DNA from: Pelagerythrobacter sp041912895
Lineage (GTDB): Bacteria; Pseudomonadota; Alphaproteobacteria; Sphingomonadales; Sphingomonadaceae
Direction: 5' to 3'
NCBI RefSeq assembly: GCF_041912895.1
Contig: NZ_JAYSGI010000002.1
Span: forward strand, 124,001-188,000
DNA length: 64,000 nt
The notes beneath the pieces are model-generated. The model searched no databases. It saw nothing but the letters and a program-made list of their open reading frames with translations, and had not been told where the DNA came from. Made by a program: the position numbers and the translations under genes. Numbering within the stretch: the stretch's first letter is position 1; each line of letters begins with the position of its first letter. Positions 1-7,723 of this stretch are shown here, piece after piece.

Positions 1-1
1 C

Positions 2-283
2 GTCGCCGCGCTGGCGCTCGCCCTGCGCGGCATCCGGGTCAACGCGATCGGCCCGGGCTCGATCGCGACCGAGATGCTCGCGGGGATCATGGCGGAAGAC
101 CCGGCGGCGCGCGGCCGCATCCTCGCGCGTACCCCGCTGGGCCGCGCGGGCGAGCCGGAGGAAGTGGCCGCGATCGCGGTATTCCTCGCCAGCGACGAGG
201 CGAGCTACCTCACCGGGCAGACGATTTACCCCGACGGCGGGCGGCTGGGGCTGAACTACACGGTGCCGGTCGCGGGAGACTAA
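2..283 (+). CDS. Short-chain dehydrogenase/reductase, C-terminal part (5' end outside window)
   Basis: The last 93 codons of an SDR-family NAD(P)-dependent oxidoreductase; the Rossmann half and catalytic Tyr-x3-Lys lie upstream of the window. The readable part begins in the typical post-catalytic strand, RVNAIGPGSIATEM, and continues through the substrate-loop helix to the usual C-terminal block: PLGRAGEPEEVA, then FLASDEASYLTGQ and PDGG. These blocks are diagnostic for the classical FabG-like SDR group. The substrate cannot be told from this fragment. The OsmC gene follows 56 bases later on the same strand. Confidence 0.85.
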   Translation, partial: VAALALALRGIRVNAIGPGSIATEMLAGIMAEDPAARGRILARTPLGRAGEPEEVAAIAVFLASDEASYLTGQTIYPDGGRLGLNYTVPVAGD

Positions 284-339
284 GGTCGGAACTTCCATCG
301 CCGCGCCGCGTCCATTCGGTGAACGAAAGGACGATCATC

Positions 340-771
340 ATGGCAATCACCAAGACCGGCAGTGCGCGTTACGAAGGACTGGGCAAGGACGGCAAGGGCT
401 TCGTCTCGACCGGATCGGGCGCGCTTTCCGAGCAGCCCTATGGCTTCAACACGCGGTTCGAGGACGGCGCCGGGACCAACCCGGAAGAACTGATCGCGGC
501 GGCGCACGCGAGCTGCTTCACCATGGCGCTGAGCTTCGCGCTGGCGAAGGCCGGCCACGAGCAGGGCACGCTGGAAACGCAGGCCAAGGTGTCGCTGGAG
601 AAGGACGGGGACGGGTTTACCGTCACCCGCTCGGACCTGACGCTGACCGGCCAGGTCGACGGGATCGACGAGGCCGAGTTCGAGAAGCTGGCGGGCGAGG
701 CGAAGGCCAATTGCCCAATCTCGAAACTGCTCAAGGCCGAGATCACCCTGGAGACGACATTCCCAGGCTGA
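340..771 (+). CDS. OsmC/Ohr-family peroxiredoxin
   Basis: A 143-residue protein of usual OsmC length. The family reduces organic hydroperoxides or peroxide with a redox pair of cysteines. Both are visible: Cys59 in HASCFTMAL and Cys125 in KANCPISKLL, the spacing typical of OsmC-type proteins. The Arg expected near the N-terminus is compatible with Arg10 or Arg39. The ATG at 340 was chosen over an in-frame GTG at 319 because AAAGGA lies about ten bases upstream of it and MAITKTGSARYEG is the normal family start. It appears monocistronic. Confidence 0.9.
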   Translation: MAITKTGSARYEGLGKDGKGFVSTGSGALSEQPYGFNTRFEDGAGTNPEELIAAAHASCFTMALSFALAKAGHEQGTLETQAKVSLEKDGDGFTVTRSDLTLTGQVDGIDEAEFEKLAGEAKANCPISKLLKAEITLETTFPG

Positions 772-795
772 AATAACCTATACGGCACTTTTCTA

Positions 796-824
796 TTGAC
801 ATCGTGACGCTGTTTGGTTAGAGA
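796..824 (+). promoter_or_regulatory. Possible sigma-70-type promoter ahead of the GTA-like cluster
   Basis: TTGACA at 796-801 is followed by exactly 17 bases and TAGAGA at 819-824. The -35 is perfect; the -10 is poor (TA plus partial match). It lies in the 163-base gap before the first GTA-like gene and points at it. Family knowledge gives no fixed promoter for these clusters, so this is a sequence-pattern call only. Confidence 0.4.
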
Positions 825-849
825 AACGGAACATCGCGATGGTGTGATT

Positions 850-890
850 CGAAGCGGGCGGCTTCCGGGGTTCCGGCGGCCGCCCGTTCG
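850..890 (+). other. Leader hairpin upstream of GTA-like gene 1
   Basis: Sequence CGAAGCGGGCGGC at 850-862 pairs with GCCGCCCGTTCG ending at 890, with a single unpaired base in the stem and a 16-base region between. There is no T-tract after it, so it does not look like an intrinsic terminator. It would sit in the 5' untranslated leader if the promoter at 796-824 is real. Confidence 0.45.
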
Positions 891-934
891 CGTTTCGGGC
901 CATCGCCTCTCCAACCGGGACGGGACACGACATC

Positions 935-1414
935 ATGGCCGGAAACGACGCGAAGCGCCCGCGCAAGCGGGTGAAGATCACCCCTGCGCAGAAGGCGCGC
1001 GACGGCGAAGGCGATCTCGACAGCCACTGGCGGACCTATTTCCTCCAGGCGCTGGCGGCGACGTCGAACGTCACCCGCTCGGCCCACGAGGCGGGCGTCC
1101 CGCTCAGCCGCGCCTACAAGACGCGGCGCGAACACGCCGGGTTCGCCGCCCAGTGGCGCAAGGCTTTGTGCGAGGGCTACGAACATCTGGAGATGGAAGT
1201 GCTCGCCTGCCTGCGCGGCAACGATTTCGAGCGCAAGCTGGACGTCGCCAACGCCATCCGCCTGCTGGCCGCGCATCGCAAGACGGTGGCCGAAACCCGC
1301 GCCTTCGAAGAGGAAGAGGACGAACAGGCGGTGCTCGATTCGATCGATGCGATGATCGACCGGATGCGCAGCCGCAGCGAGGCCGCGCGCCAGCGTGCGG
1401 CACGCAGCGTGTGA
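935..1414 (+). CDS. GTA-like small terminase subunit (g1-like)
   Basis: A 159-residue basic protein placed directly before the large terminase gene, where GTA g1 (small terminase, DNA recognition) is expected. Residues about 45-75 form a helix-turn-helix-like stretch (NVTRSAHEAGVPLSRAYKTR). The C-terminal third is highly charged and helical (EEEEDE, then Arg-rich), suited to oligomerisation or contact with the large subunit. Its TGA stop overlaps the next ATG (TGATG), implying translational coupling. The function is inferred from position and the HTH; the sequence alone is weakly diagnostic. Confidence 0.7.
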   Translation: MAGNDAKRPRKRVKITPAQKARDGEGDLDSHWRTYFLQALAATSNVTRSAHEAGVPLSRAYKTRREHAGFAAQWRKALCEGYEHLEMEVLACLRGNDFERKLDVANAIRLLAAHRKTVAETRAFEEEEDEQAVLDSIDAMIDRMRSRSEAARQRAARSV

Positions 1415-2742
1415 TGCGCGGCGGCGTGGCGCGCCGCCTGTGGCTGGAATCGCTGCCGCCGGGCGAGCGGCGCACGCTGCTGGAGGCGATGAGCGAGCGG
1501 CAGTTACGCGCGTTCGACCGGCACTGGCTGTTGTGGGCGCACGCGGGGCAATTGCCGCCGCCGGGCGAATGGTTCGGCTGGCTGGTGATGGCGGGCCGCG
1601 GCTTCGGCAAGACGCGCGCGGGCGCCGAATGGGTGCGCGCCGTCGCGGAAAGCGACCCGGCGGCGCGGATCGCGCTGGTCGGCGCCTCGCTCGACGAAGC
1701 ACGCGCGGTGATGGTCGAAGGCGACAGCGGGCTGCTCGCGATCGCCTCCCCGCGCCGCCGCCCGGCCTACGAACCCTCGCGCAGGTTGCTGCGCTGGCCG
1801 AACGGAGCGCAAGCCCGGCTCTATTCGGCGGCGGAGCCCGAGAGCCTGCGCGGCCCGCAGCACAGCCACGCCTGGTGCGACGAGATCGGCAAATGGAACC
1901 TCGCCGCCGACCGCGCGGTGCGCGCGTGGGACAATCTCGTGCTCGGCCTTCGGCTGGGGCGGCTGCCACAGGTCGCGGCCACCACGACCCCGCGCGCGGT
2001 GCCGCTGGTGCAGCGCCTGCTGGCGGACGCCGACTTCACCGTCACGCGCGGCGCGACGGGAGAGAACGCCCGCAACCTGCCGCCGACCTTCATCGCGGCG
2101 GTCGAGCGGCGCTTCGCGGGCAGCCAGTTCGGGCGGCAGGAACTGGGCGGCGAGCTGCTGACCGAGATCGAGGGCGCGCTGTGGAGGCGCGCGCTGCTGG
2201 AACGGGTGCGCGCTGCGGCGGTGGACGAGGTGGAATTCGTGCGCGTGGTGGTCGGCGTCGATCCCCCGGCGGGCACGCGCGGCGATGCCTGCGGGATCGT
2301 CGTCGCGGCCGAATTGCCGGGCGGGCACGCGGCGGTGCTGGCCGATTGCTCGGTCGCAGGCGCGAGCCCCGAAGGCTGGGCGCGCGCGGTGGCCGAGGCG
2401 GCGCACGCATGGCACGCCGACCGCGTGGTCGCCGAAGCCAACCAGGGCGGCGCGATGGTGGCAAGCGTGCTGCGCGCCGCCGACGTGGCGCTGCCGGTCA
2501 AGCTGGTCCACGCCACGCGCGGCAAAGCGGCGCGCGCCGAACCGGTCGCGGCCTTGTACGAGGCTGGCCGCGTGCGCCACGCGGGAATGTTCGCGAAGCT
2601 GGAGGACGAGATGTGCGGCCTGCTGGCGGGCGGCCGCTACGAAGGGCCGGGCCGCTCGCCGGACCGGGCGGACGCGCTGGTGTGGGCACTGACGGAGTTG
2701 TTGCTGGGGCGGCGGGTGCGGCCGAGAATTTCGGTGATTTGA
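1414..2742 (+). CDS. GTA/phage large terminase subunit (g2-like)
   Basis: A 442-residue DNA-packaging motor. The Walker A loop AGRGFGKTRAG is at residues 60-70, and a Walker-B-like segment AWCDEIGKW follows. The C-terminal RNase-H-like nuclease carries its three acidic positions: Asp in VVVGVDPP, Glu in VAEANQGG and Asp in SPDRADALVWAL. All key residues are present, so this enzyme looks intact even though the portal gene after it is broken. The start is the ATG overlapping the previous stop; a GTG one codon earlier is possible. Confidence 0.93.
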   Translation: MRGGVARRLWLESLPPGERRTLLEAMSERQLRAFDRHWLLWAHAGQLPPPGEWFGWLVMAGRGFGKTRAGAEWVRAVAESDPAARIALVGASLDEARAVMVEGDSGLLAIASPRRRPAYEPSRRLLRWPNGAQARLYSAAEPESLRGPQHSHAWCDEIGKWNLAADRAVRAWDNLVLGLRLGRLPQVAATTTPRAVPLVQRLLADADFTVTRGATGENARNLPPTFIAAVERRFAGSQFGRQELGGELLTEIEGALWRRALLERVRAAAVDEVEFVRVVVGVDPPAGTRGDACGIVVAAELPGGHAAVLADCSVAGASPEGWARAVAEAAHAWHADRVVAEANQGGAMVASVLRAADVALPVKLVHATRGKAARAEPVAALYEAGRVRHAGMFAKLEDEMCGLLAGGRYEGPGRSPDRADALVWALTELLLGRRVRPRISVI

Positions 2743-2771
2743 AAGTCGAGCTCGGGATCAACTTACCCTGC

Positions 2772-3311
2772 TCAACCAGCAATCTCGCTATTACTCATCA
2801 CCCGCGCGATCTTGCCGTCCATGTAGGCCAGCGAGACGCGGGCGTGTTCCTCGTCGTAGCTGGCGAGGCAGTCGGTCGCGAGGATGACTTCTAGGTCACG
2901 CTGGTAGGCGTCGATCGCGGCGGTGCGGATGCAGGCGTGGGTGTTGACCCCAGCCAAGACGATCTCGTCGGTGCCCTGGTTGGCCAGCAGGTCGTCCAGC
3001 CCGGTGCGGAAGAAAGCGCTGTAGCGCTTTTTCACGATCATCGGGTCGCCCGGATCGACGGCGAGGCGAGGGTCGAACGCCGCGCCTTCGGTGCCCGCGA
3101 TCGAGGCGTGGATGCCGTGTTTGCGCATTTCGAGTAACGCGTCGGAGAGGTCGGGCGCGAACTCCTGCCGCACCCAGATCACGGGCAGCCCCCGCTGCCG
3201 GAACAGCGCGACGAGATCGTTGGTCGCGGCAATCACGCGGTCGGTCACGCCGAGCGGCAGGGGACGGAGGCAGTCTCCGATCAGGTCGATAATTATTAGC
3301 GAGCGGGCCAC
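2772..3311 (-). CDS. Isochorismatase-family cysteine hydrolase inserted in the GTA-like cluster
   Basis: The product is a cysteine hydrolase of the isochorismatase superfamily (nicotinamidase/ureidoacrylate hydrolase type). From the GTG at 3311 the catalytic triad is Asp9 (LIIIDLIGDC), Lys95 (MIVKKRYSAF) and Cys127 (GVNTHACIRT), and the cis-peptide-like context before the Cys is normal. An in-frame ATG at 3374 would add 21 residues, but those are antisense to the conserved portal start, so the GTG with GGAG just upstream is preferred. The substrate is unknown. It is convergent with the terminase, and its 5' end lies close to that of the portal on the other strand. Confidence 0.85.
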   Translation of the reverse strand: MARSLIIIDLIGDCLRPLPLGVTDRVIAATNDLVALFRQRGLPVIWVRQEFAPDLSDALLEMRKHGIHASIAGTEGAAFDPRLAVDPGDPMIVKKRYSAFFRTGLDDLLANQGTDEIVLAGVNTHACIRTAAIDAYQRDLEVILATDCLASYDEEHARVSLAYMDGKIARVMSNSEIAG

Positions 3312-3339
3312 GCCGCTCCGTAACTTAAAAGGAAAAGCG

Positions 3340-4476
3340 ATGTCCTTCCTCACCACTCTCGCTTCCGCCTTCAAGGGCGGGGGCGGTGCTCGTGTGCCTT
3401 TGGCGCGCGGGTTCGTTTCGCCCTGGGCGCTGGCCTTCGAGAGCCCCGGCGCGGCGCCTTACGAATATTCGCGCAGCGTACGGCGGGCCTATTGCGACAA
3501 TCCGGTCGCGTAGCGCAGCGTGCGGCTGGTGGCGGAGGGGGTCGGGTCCGCGCCGCTGGGCGAGAGCGATCCGGCGCTCGCGGCGCTCGTTACCGCGACG
3601 TCCGCCGGGCAGTCGCTGATCGAGACGGTCGCGGCACAGTTGTTGCTGCACGGCAACGCCTACGTTCAGGTGATGAAGGATGCCGCGGGCCAGCCGGTCG
3701 AGCTGTTCGCTCTACGGCCCGAGCGGGTTTCGGTGGTGCCGGGCGCGGACGGATGGCCGGCCGCCTATTCGTACAAGTTGGCCGACCGCACTTTCACCAT
3801 TCCGCTCGAGGACGAGGCGGGGTGGCCGAACCTGATCCACTTGCGCGGCTTTCATCCGGGCGACGACCATTACGGCGCGGGCGCGCTGGCGGCGGCGGAG
3901 CAGGCCGTGGCGATCCACAACGCGGCCTCGGCATGGAACCGCGCGCTGCTCGACAACGCGGCGCGGCCCTCGGGCGCGCTGGTGTTCGAAGGCGGTGACG
4001 GCGGCGGCCTCGCCCCCGAGCAGTTCGAGCGGCTGAAGGCGGAGCTGGCGAGCGGCTTCCAGGGCGCGGGCAACGCGGGGCGGCCGATGCTGCTGGAAGG
4101 CGGGCTCAAGTGGCAGTCGATGGCGCTCAGCCCCGCCGACATGGATTTCGCGACGCTGAAGGCGGCCGCCGCGCGCGACATCGCGCTCGCCTTCGGAGTG
4201 CCGCCGATGCTGCTCGGCCTGCCGGGCGACAATACGTACGCCAATTACCGCGAGGCCAATCGCGCGCTGTGGCGGCTGACGCTGCTGCCGCTGGCGGGAA
4301 AGATCCTGTCCGGGCTGTCCGAGGGGCTGGCGCCGTGGTTCCCCGATGCGGCGCTGGCGGTCGATCTCGACCGGATACCCGCGCTCGCCGAGGACCGCGA
4401 GAAGCTGTGGGCGCGGGTGACCGCCGCCGATTTCCTCAGCGCCGACGAGAAGCGCGCGGCGCTCGGGCTGGAGTAA
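3340..4476 (+). pseudogene. GTA-like portal protein gene (g3) interrupted by an in-frame amber codon
   Basis: Reading from ATG 3340 (AAAAGGA upstream) gives 57 residues ending CDNPVA, then TAG at 3511-3513. The same frame continues without another stop to 4476, giving RSVRLVAEGVG and a normal HK97-type portal body (LLLHGNAYVQV, PERVSVVPG, FGVPPMLLGLPGDNTYANYREA). With one sense codon at the TAG the product would be 378 residues, normal for the family. Family members usually have Gln in NPVAQR, so CAG to TAG is the simplest explanation. Residual translation could restart at a downstream codon such as GTG 3520, giving a truncated product. Sequencing error is possible. Confidence 0.88.
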
Positions 4477-4481
4477 CCGAC

Positions 4482-4790
4482 ATGGACAGGACCGACATGC
4501 TCGCCCGGCTGATGGCCGAGGCGAGGGAGGACGGGTGCGACCTCATGACGTTGCGCGCGATCGTGGAGGAAGCGAGCGAACAGGGCGCGGTGCGCGCGCT
4601 CGACCGGCTGGGCCTCGCCGATGCGAAGGCGGGCGGCGACCTCGGTGAGTTGCGCGAGTTGCTCCAGGCCTGGCGCGACGCCAAGGCGAGCGCGTGGAAG
4701 GCGGCGCTGCACTGGCTGGTGCGCGGCGCGATGGCGCTGCTGCTGATCGGCATCGCGGTGCGGCTCGGCGTGGGCGAGGTGCTGCGATGA
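4482..4790 (+). CDS. DUF6127-like small membrane protein of the GTA-like cluster
   Basis: A 102-residue protein between portal and protease, a position where GTA clusters carry a small extra gene (g3.5-like). The N-terminal 70 residues are charged and helical (LMAEAREDGCDLMTLRAIVE). A single hydrophobic segment, ALHWLVRGAMALLLIGIAVRLG, lies near the C-terminus. The family match to DUF6127 is from recall of sphingomonad clusters. Function is unknown; a role linking head assembly to membrane is speculation. The stop overlaps the protease start (ATGA). Confidence 0.75.
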   Translation: MDRTDMLARLMAEAREDGCDLMTLRAIVEEASEQGAVRALDRLGLADAKAGGDLGELRELLQAWRDAKASAWKAALHWLVRGAMALLLIGIAVRLGVGEVLR

Positions 4791-5176
4791 GGCTGGCGGG
4801 ATACGCGGCGCTGTTCGACCGGGCAGACGCCGGGCGCGATACGATCCGGCGAGGAGCCTTCGCGCGCACCCTGGCCGAGCGTGACGGGCCGCTGCCGCTC
4901 TACTGGCAGCACCGGCCCGACCGGCGGATCGGCTGGATCGAGGCGATCGCGGAAGACGCGCGCGGGCTGCGCGTGATCGCCGCGCTCGACAACCCGCTGG
5001 GCCGCGCGGCCACGATGCTGGCACGGCGCGCGGTGAGCGGGCTGAGCTTCGGCTTTCGCGCGCGAAGGTTTCGCCATTCGGATGCGGGGCGCGAGCTGTT
5101 CGATGTCGAACTGTTCGAGGTCAGCCTCGTGACGCACCCACTGCAACACGGCGCGCGGGTGCATTTGATTCGTTAG
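4787..5176 (+). CDS. HK97-type prohead protease (g4-like)
   Basis: A 129-residue assembly protease that trims the capsid precursor. Characteristic blocks are GYAALFDRADAGRDTIRRGAF, then LYWQHRPDRRIGW with the probable catalytic His42, then AVSGLSFGFRARR holding the Ser (84 or 87), and FEVSLVTHP. It is shorter than many phage versions but normal for GTA-like clusters. Start: ATG overlapping the upstream stop. The gene ends at TAG 5174-5176, and the repeat copy starting at 5177 abuts the stop codon with no spacer. Confidence 0.9.
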   Translation: MRLAGYAALFDRADAGRDTIRRGAFARTLAERDGPLPLYWQHRPDRRIGWIEAIAEDARGLRVIAALDNPLGRAATMLARRAVSGLSFGFRARRFRHSDAGRELFDVELFEVSLVTHPLQHGARVHLIR

Positions 5177-5291
5177 CCTCAAGCGCCGGCGGCCGCATCC
5201 GCGGCCTTGGCTATCCTCGCTCACACGCCCTTCGGGCGCGTCGCTGCGGGCGCGCGTTCGCGCTTGCGGCCGCTTCGCGACCGAACTTCCC
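5177..5291. repeat. Half copy of the long hairpin repeat (family A, copy 1)
   Basis: One arm of the family described at 31218-31493. It is nearly identical over about 90 bases to the reverse complement of the right arm of that copy (start GCCTCAAGCGCC, end GCGCTTGCGG). Outer hairpin: GGCCGC 5191-5196, loop ATCC, GCGGCC 5201-5206. The second hairpin is GCGC-GTTC-GCGC. The third stem is degenerate and the other arm is missing, so this copy is truncated and joined to the family B repeat at 5292. Confidence 0.85.
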
Positions 5292-5433
5292 AAAATCCTC
5301 CCCGGACCGGGGAGGTGGCAGGCGCTGCGTAAGCGGCGGCTGACGGAGGGGACTTTTCGCACGCGCCGCGCGTGTGGCGTGTCCCCTCCACCACCCTTCG
5401 GGTGGTCCCCCTCTCCGTGCCGGGGAGGATTTT
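5292..5433. repeat. Palindromic repeat with 14-base terminal inverted repeats (family B, copy 1)
   Basis: Bounded by AAAATCCTCCCCGG (5292-5305) and its exact reverse complement (5420-5433). Inside, CCTCCCCGG-A-CCGGGGAGG forms a near-perfect palindrome and ACCACC-CTTCG-GGTGGT a second hairpin. A second copy lies at 8112-8261. Together with the half copy of family A it fills the whole 300-base gap between protease and capsid genes; no gene is seen there. The capsid gene ribosome site (ACGAAAGGTG) comes after the repeat. Confidence 0.85.
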
Positions 5434-5476
5434 GCCCGTCCGAAATTTCTCCACCCAACGAAAGGTGAATTGCCCC

Positions 5477-6643
5477 ATGGATATGCCTGTAATCGATACG
5501 ACGACTTCCGCACCGGCGCCCGCCGACCCGCTCGACGCCAGCTTCGATCTGGTCGCGCGGCAGGACAAGGCCGAGACCGACATTGCCGCACTGCGCAGCG
5601 ACGTCGACGAGGTGAAGGCGCGGGTCGACCGGATCGGCAAGGCCGCCGCGCGGCCCGTGCTGGCCGGTGCCGCCGCCGCCGACACCCCCGAAGTGAAGGG
5701 CTTCGTCGATGGCTACCTGCGCCGCGGCTCGACTGCCGAAATCAAGTCGCTCTCCGGCGCTGTGCCGACCGACGGCGGCTATGCCGTGCCGCGTGCAATC
5801 GACGCGCTGATCGCCCGCGAGCTGACCGCGATCAGCCCGATCCGGTCGATCGCCCAGGTCGTGCAGACTGGCACCGCGGGCTACCGCAAGCTGGTGAGCA
5901 CCGGCGGCACCGCCTCGGGCTGGGTTTCGGAAACCGCCGGGCGGCCCGAAACCGACACGCCGCAGTTCGCCGAGGTCGCCCCGCCGACCGGCGAGCTCTA
6001 CGCCAATCCGGCGGCGAGCCAAGCGATGCTCGACGATGCCGCGTTCGATATCGAGGCGTGGCTGGCGAGCGAAATCGCCATGGAATTCGCCTGCGCGGAA
6101 GGCGCCGCGTTCGTGAACGGCAGCGGGTTCGACCAGCCCGAGGGCTTCCTCACCAGCCCCGCCACCACGGCGGCGGACGGGGTGCGGCCGTTCGGGACGC
6201 TGCAATACATCGGCAGCGGCGACGGTACGGGGCTTGGCAGCGACCCGGACCTGCGGCTGATCGACCTCGTCCACACCTTGAAGGCCGGGCACCGGCAGGG
6301 CGCGAGCTTCGTGATGAACTCCGCCACGCTGGCCGAGGTGCGCAAGCTGAAGACCGCCGACGGCGCGTTCGTGTGGCAGCCGGGGCTGGTGGCAGGCCAG
6401 CCCGATCGCCTGCTCGGCTATCCGGTGGTCGAAGCCGAGGACATGCCCGACATCGGCGGCGGCGCGTTCCCGATCGCCTTCGGCAACTTCCGCGCCGGAT
6501 ACCTGATCGCCGAACGCAGCGCCACGCAGATCCTGCGCGATCCGTTCACCAATAAGCCCTTCGTGCACTTCTACGCGACCAAGCGCGTGGGCGGGCAGGT
6601 GCTGGATTCGGGCGCGATCAAGCTGCTGAAGATCGAGGAGTAA
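5477..6643 (+). CDS. HK97-fold major capsid protein (g5-like)
   Basis: A 388-residue capsid subunit. The N-terminal 65 residues hold a delta-domain-like coiled coil (DLVARQDKAETDIAALRSDV and VDEVKARVDRIGK), the part normally removed by the prohead protease. The shell domain follows: AVPTDGGYAVPRAID, SGWVSETAGRPETDTPQF, NGSGFDQPEGFL, and a C-terminus FYATKRVGGQVLDSGAIKLLK. No frameshift or stop is seen. The ATG at 5477 has AAAGGTG about 11 bases upstream. Confidence 0.95.
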   Translation: MDMPVIDTTTSAPAPADPLDASFDLVARQDKAETDIAALRSDVDEVKARVDRIGKAAARPVLAGAAAADTPEVKGFVDGYLRRGSTAEIKSLSGAVPTDGGYAVPRAIDALIARELTAISPIRSIAQVVQTGTAGYRKLVSTGGTASGWVSETAGRPETDTPQFAEVAPPTGELYANPAASQAMLDDAAFDIEAWLASEIAMEFACAEGAAFVNGSGFDQPEGFLTSPATTAADGVRPFGTLQYIGSGDGTGLGSDPDLRLIDLVHTLKAGHRQGASFVMNSATLAEVRKLKTADGAFVWQPGLVAGQPDRLLGYPVVEAEDMPDIGGGAFPIAFGNFRAGYLIAERSATQILRDPFTNKPFVHFYATKRVGGQVLDSGAIKLLKIEE

Positions 6644-6702
6644 TAGAGGAACTGCTGTGGACGCAGGCGCATCCGCATCTGCGTCCTCGGCGCTGTTCGA
6701 GG

Positions 6703-6946
6703 CCCTTGCTTTTCGCCCGCCCATCCGGGCGGGCGTCCTCGCGGCTATTCCTCCCTTCGGTCGGGCCGCTGCGGGCGGCCGTTCGGCCTTGCGGTTCGCT
6801 AGTCGCGAACCGGGATTCGCCAGACAGAAATGGCGTGGAAGAGTTCGGTCGGCGACGAGCCGACCGCAAGCGCGAACGCGCGCCCGCAGCGCCGAAGGCG
6901 CGAGGAAATCGCGAGCGCGGATGCGCTTGCGGAAAACAAAACCCCG
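6703..6946. repeat. Long hairpin repeat (family A, copy 2)
   Basis: This fills most of the 355-base gap between capsid and connector genes; no gene is seen. Left arm: CGCCCGCCC-ATCC-GGGCGGGCG (6714-6735), GGCC-GTTC-GGCC, GGTTCGC-TAGTC-GCGAACC. Right arm: GGTCGGC-GACGA-GCCGACC, GCGC-GAAC-GCGC, GCGAGCGC-GGAT-GCGCTTGC (6911-6930), followed by GAAAACAAAA. The centre (GGATTCGCCAGACAGAAATG) matches, in reverse, the centres of copies 3 and 4. An extra outer hairpin with the same ATCC loop lies at about 6660-6686. Confidence 0.85.
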
Positions 6947-6998
6947 CGCGGATGGCCCCGCTGGCGCCTGAAGCCCCACAAACAAAAGGAGGTCGCGC

Positions 6999-7541
6999 AT
7001 GAGGCGGACCATTCTCTCGCCGCCCGACCTTTTGGGCGCGCTGGTGGACCTGAAGCATTGGCTGGCGATTTCGTCCGCCGCCGAGGATGCGGCGCTGACC
7101 GGCCTGCTCGCCGCCGCGCTCGATGCCTGCGAGGCGTTTACCGGCGCAATGCCGCTCGTGGCCGAGTGCGAGGAAATCCATCCCGCGCACCGCGACTGGC
7201 AATCGCTCGCCGCGCGGCCGGTGCAGGCGATCGCCGGGGTCGAGGGCATTCCGGCGGAGGGGCCGCGCTTCGCATTGGCGCCCGATGCCTATGCGATCGA
7301 CCTGGGCGCAGATGGCTCGGGCCGGGTGCGGGTGATCCGCCAGGGCGCGGCGGGGCGGATCGCGGTGCGCTTCACCGCCGGGCTCGCCGCCGATTGGAGC
7401 GCGCTGCCCGAAAGCCTGCGCCACGGCACGGTGCGCCTCGCCGCCGAGCTTCATCGCGCGCGCGACGGAGCGCCCCTGCCGCATCCGCCCGCCGCGGTCG
7501 CCGCGCTGTGGCAACCGTGGCGCAGGATGCGGCTGGCGTGA
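6999..7541 (+). CDS. Head-tail connector protein (g6-like)
   Basis: A 180-residue protein directly after the capsid gene, where the gp6-like head completion adaptor belongs. The N-terminus LSPPDLLGALVDLKHWLAISSAAEDAAL is the typical helical start of phage gp6-like connectors, followed by a beta-rich middle (IHPAHRDWQSLAARPVQAI, GRVRVIRQGAAGRIAVRFTAG) and a C-terminal helix ESLRHGTVRLAAELHRARD. The start ATG has AAAAGGAGG nearby, downstream of the repeat. The stop overlaps the GTG of the next small gene. Confidence 0.82.
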   Translation: MRRTILSPPDLLGALVDLKHWLAISSAAEDAALTGLLAAALDACEAFTGAMPLVAECEEIHPAHRDWQSLAARPVQAIAGVEGIPAEGPRFALAPDAYAIDLGADGSGRVRVIRQGAAGRIAVRFTAGLAADWSALPESLRHGTVRLAAELHRARDGAPLPHPPAAVAALWQPWRRMRLA

Positions 7542-7705
7542 TCGAGGCCGAGCTCCCCTCCCCCGCGGGGTTCGCCGCCCGCCTCGCGCGCAAGGCCGCC
7601 GCGCTGGCGCGGGCCCGGGGCGAAAGCGCGATCCGCACGCGCCGCCGCGACCCCTCGCGCTGGCGGCGTGCGGCGCTGCTGTGGCCGCTGCTGGGCCCAA
7701 GATGA
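7538..7705 (+). CDS. Small basic protein in the g7 position
   Basis: A 55-residue reading frame starting with GTG that overlaps the connector stop (GTGA), the coupling used throughout this cluster. The sequence is very basic (RLARKAAALARARGESAIRTRR, then RRDPSRWRRAALLWPLLG). It occupies the place of the GTA head-tail adaptor g7 but is about half that length and shows no adaptor signature. It may be a reduced remnant or a lineage-specific small protein. The call rests on position, overlap and open frame. Confidence 0.5.
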   Translation: MIEAELPSPAGFAARLARKAAALARARGESAIRTRRRDPSRWRRAALLWPLLGPR

Positions 7706-7723
7706 TATCGAGGGATTAGCACT

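Noticed and set aside
3091..3339. Plus-strand extension of the portal frame upstream of 3340
   Set aside because: It is antisense to the cysteine hydrolase coding region; the ATG at 3340 has the ribosome site and the conserved portal start.
3511..3513. Programmed amber read-through in the portal gene
   Set aside because: No pyrrolysine-type or known read-through context can be recognised next to the TAG (it is followed by CGC), and homologous portals simply carry Gln; mutation or error is simpler.
4436..7249. A 937-codon open frame on the minus strand across protease, capsid and connector genes
   Set aside because: Antisense to well-supported capsid genes and crossing two repeats; low-complexity Arg/Gly sequence and no domain.
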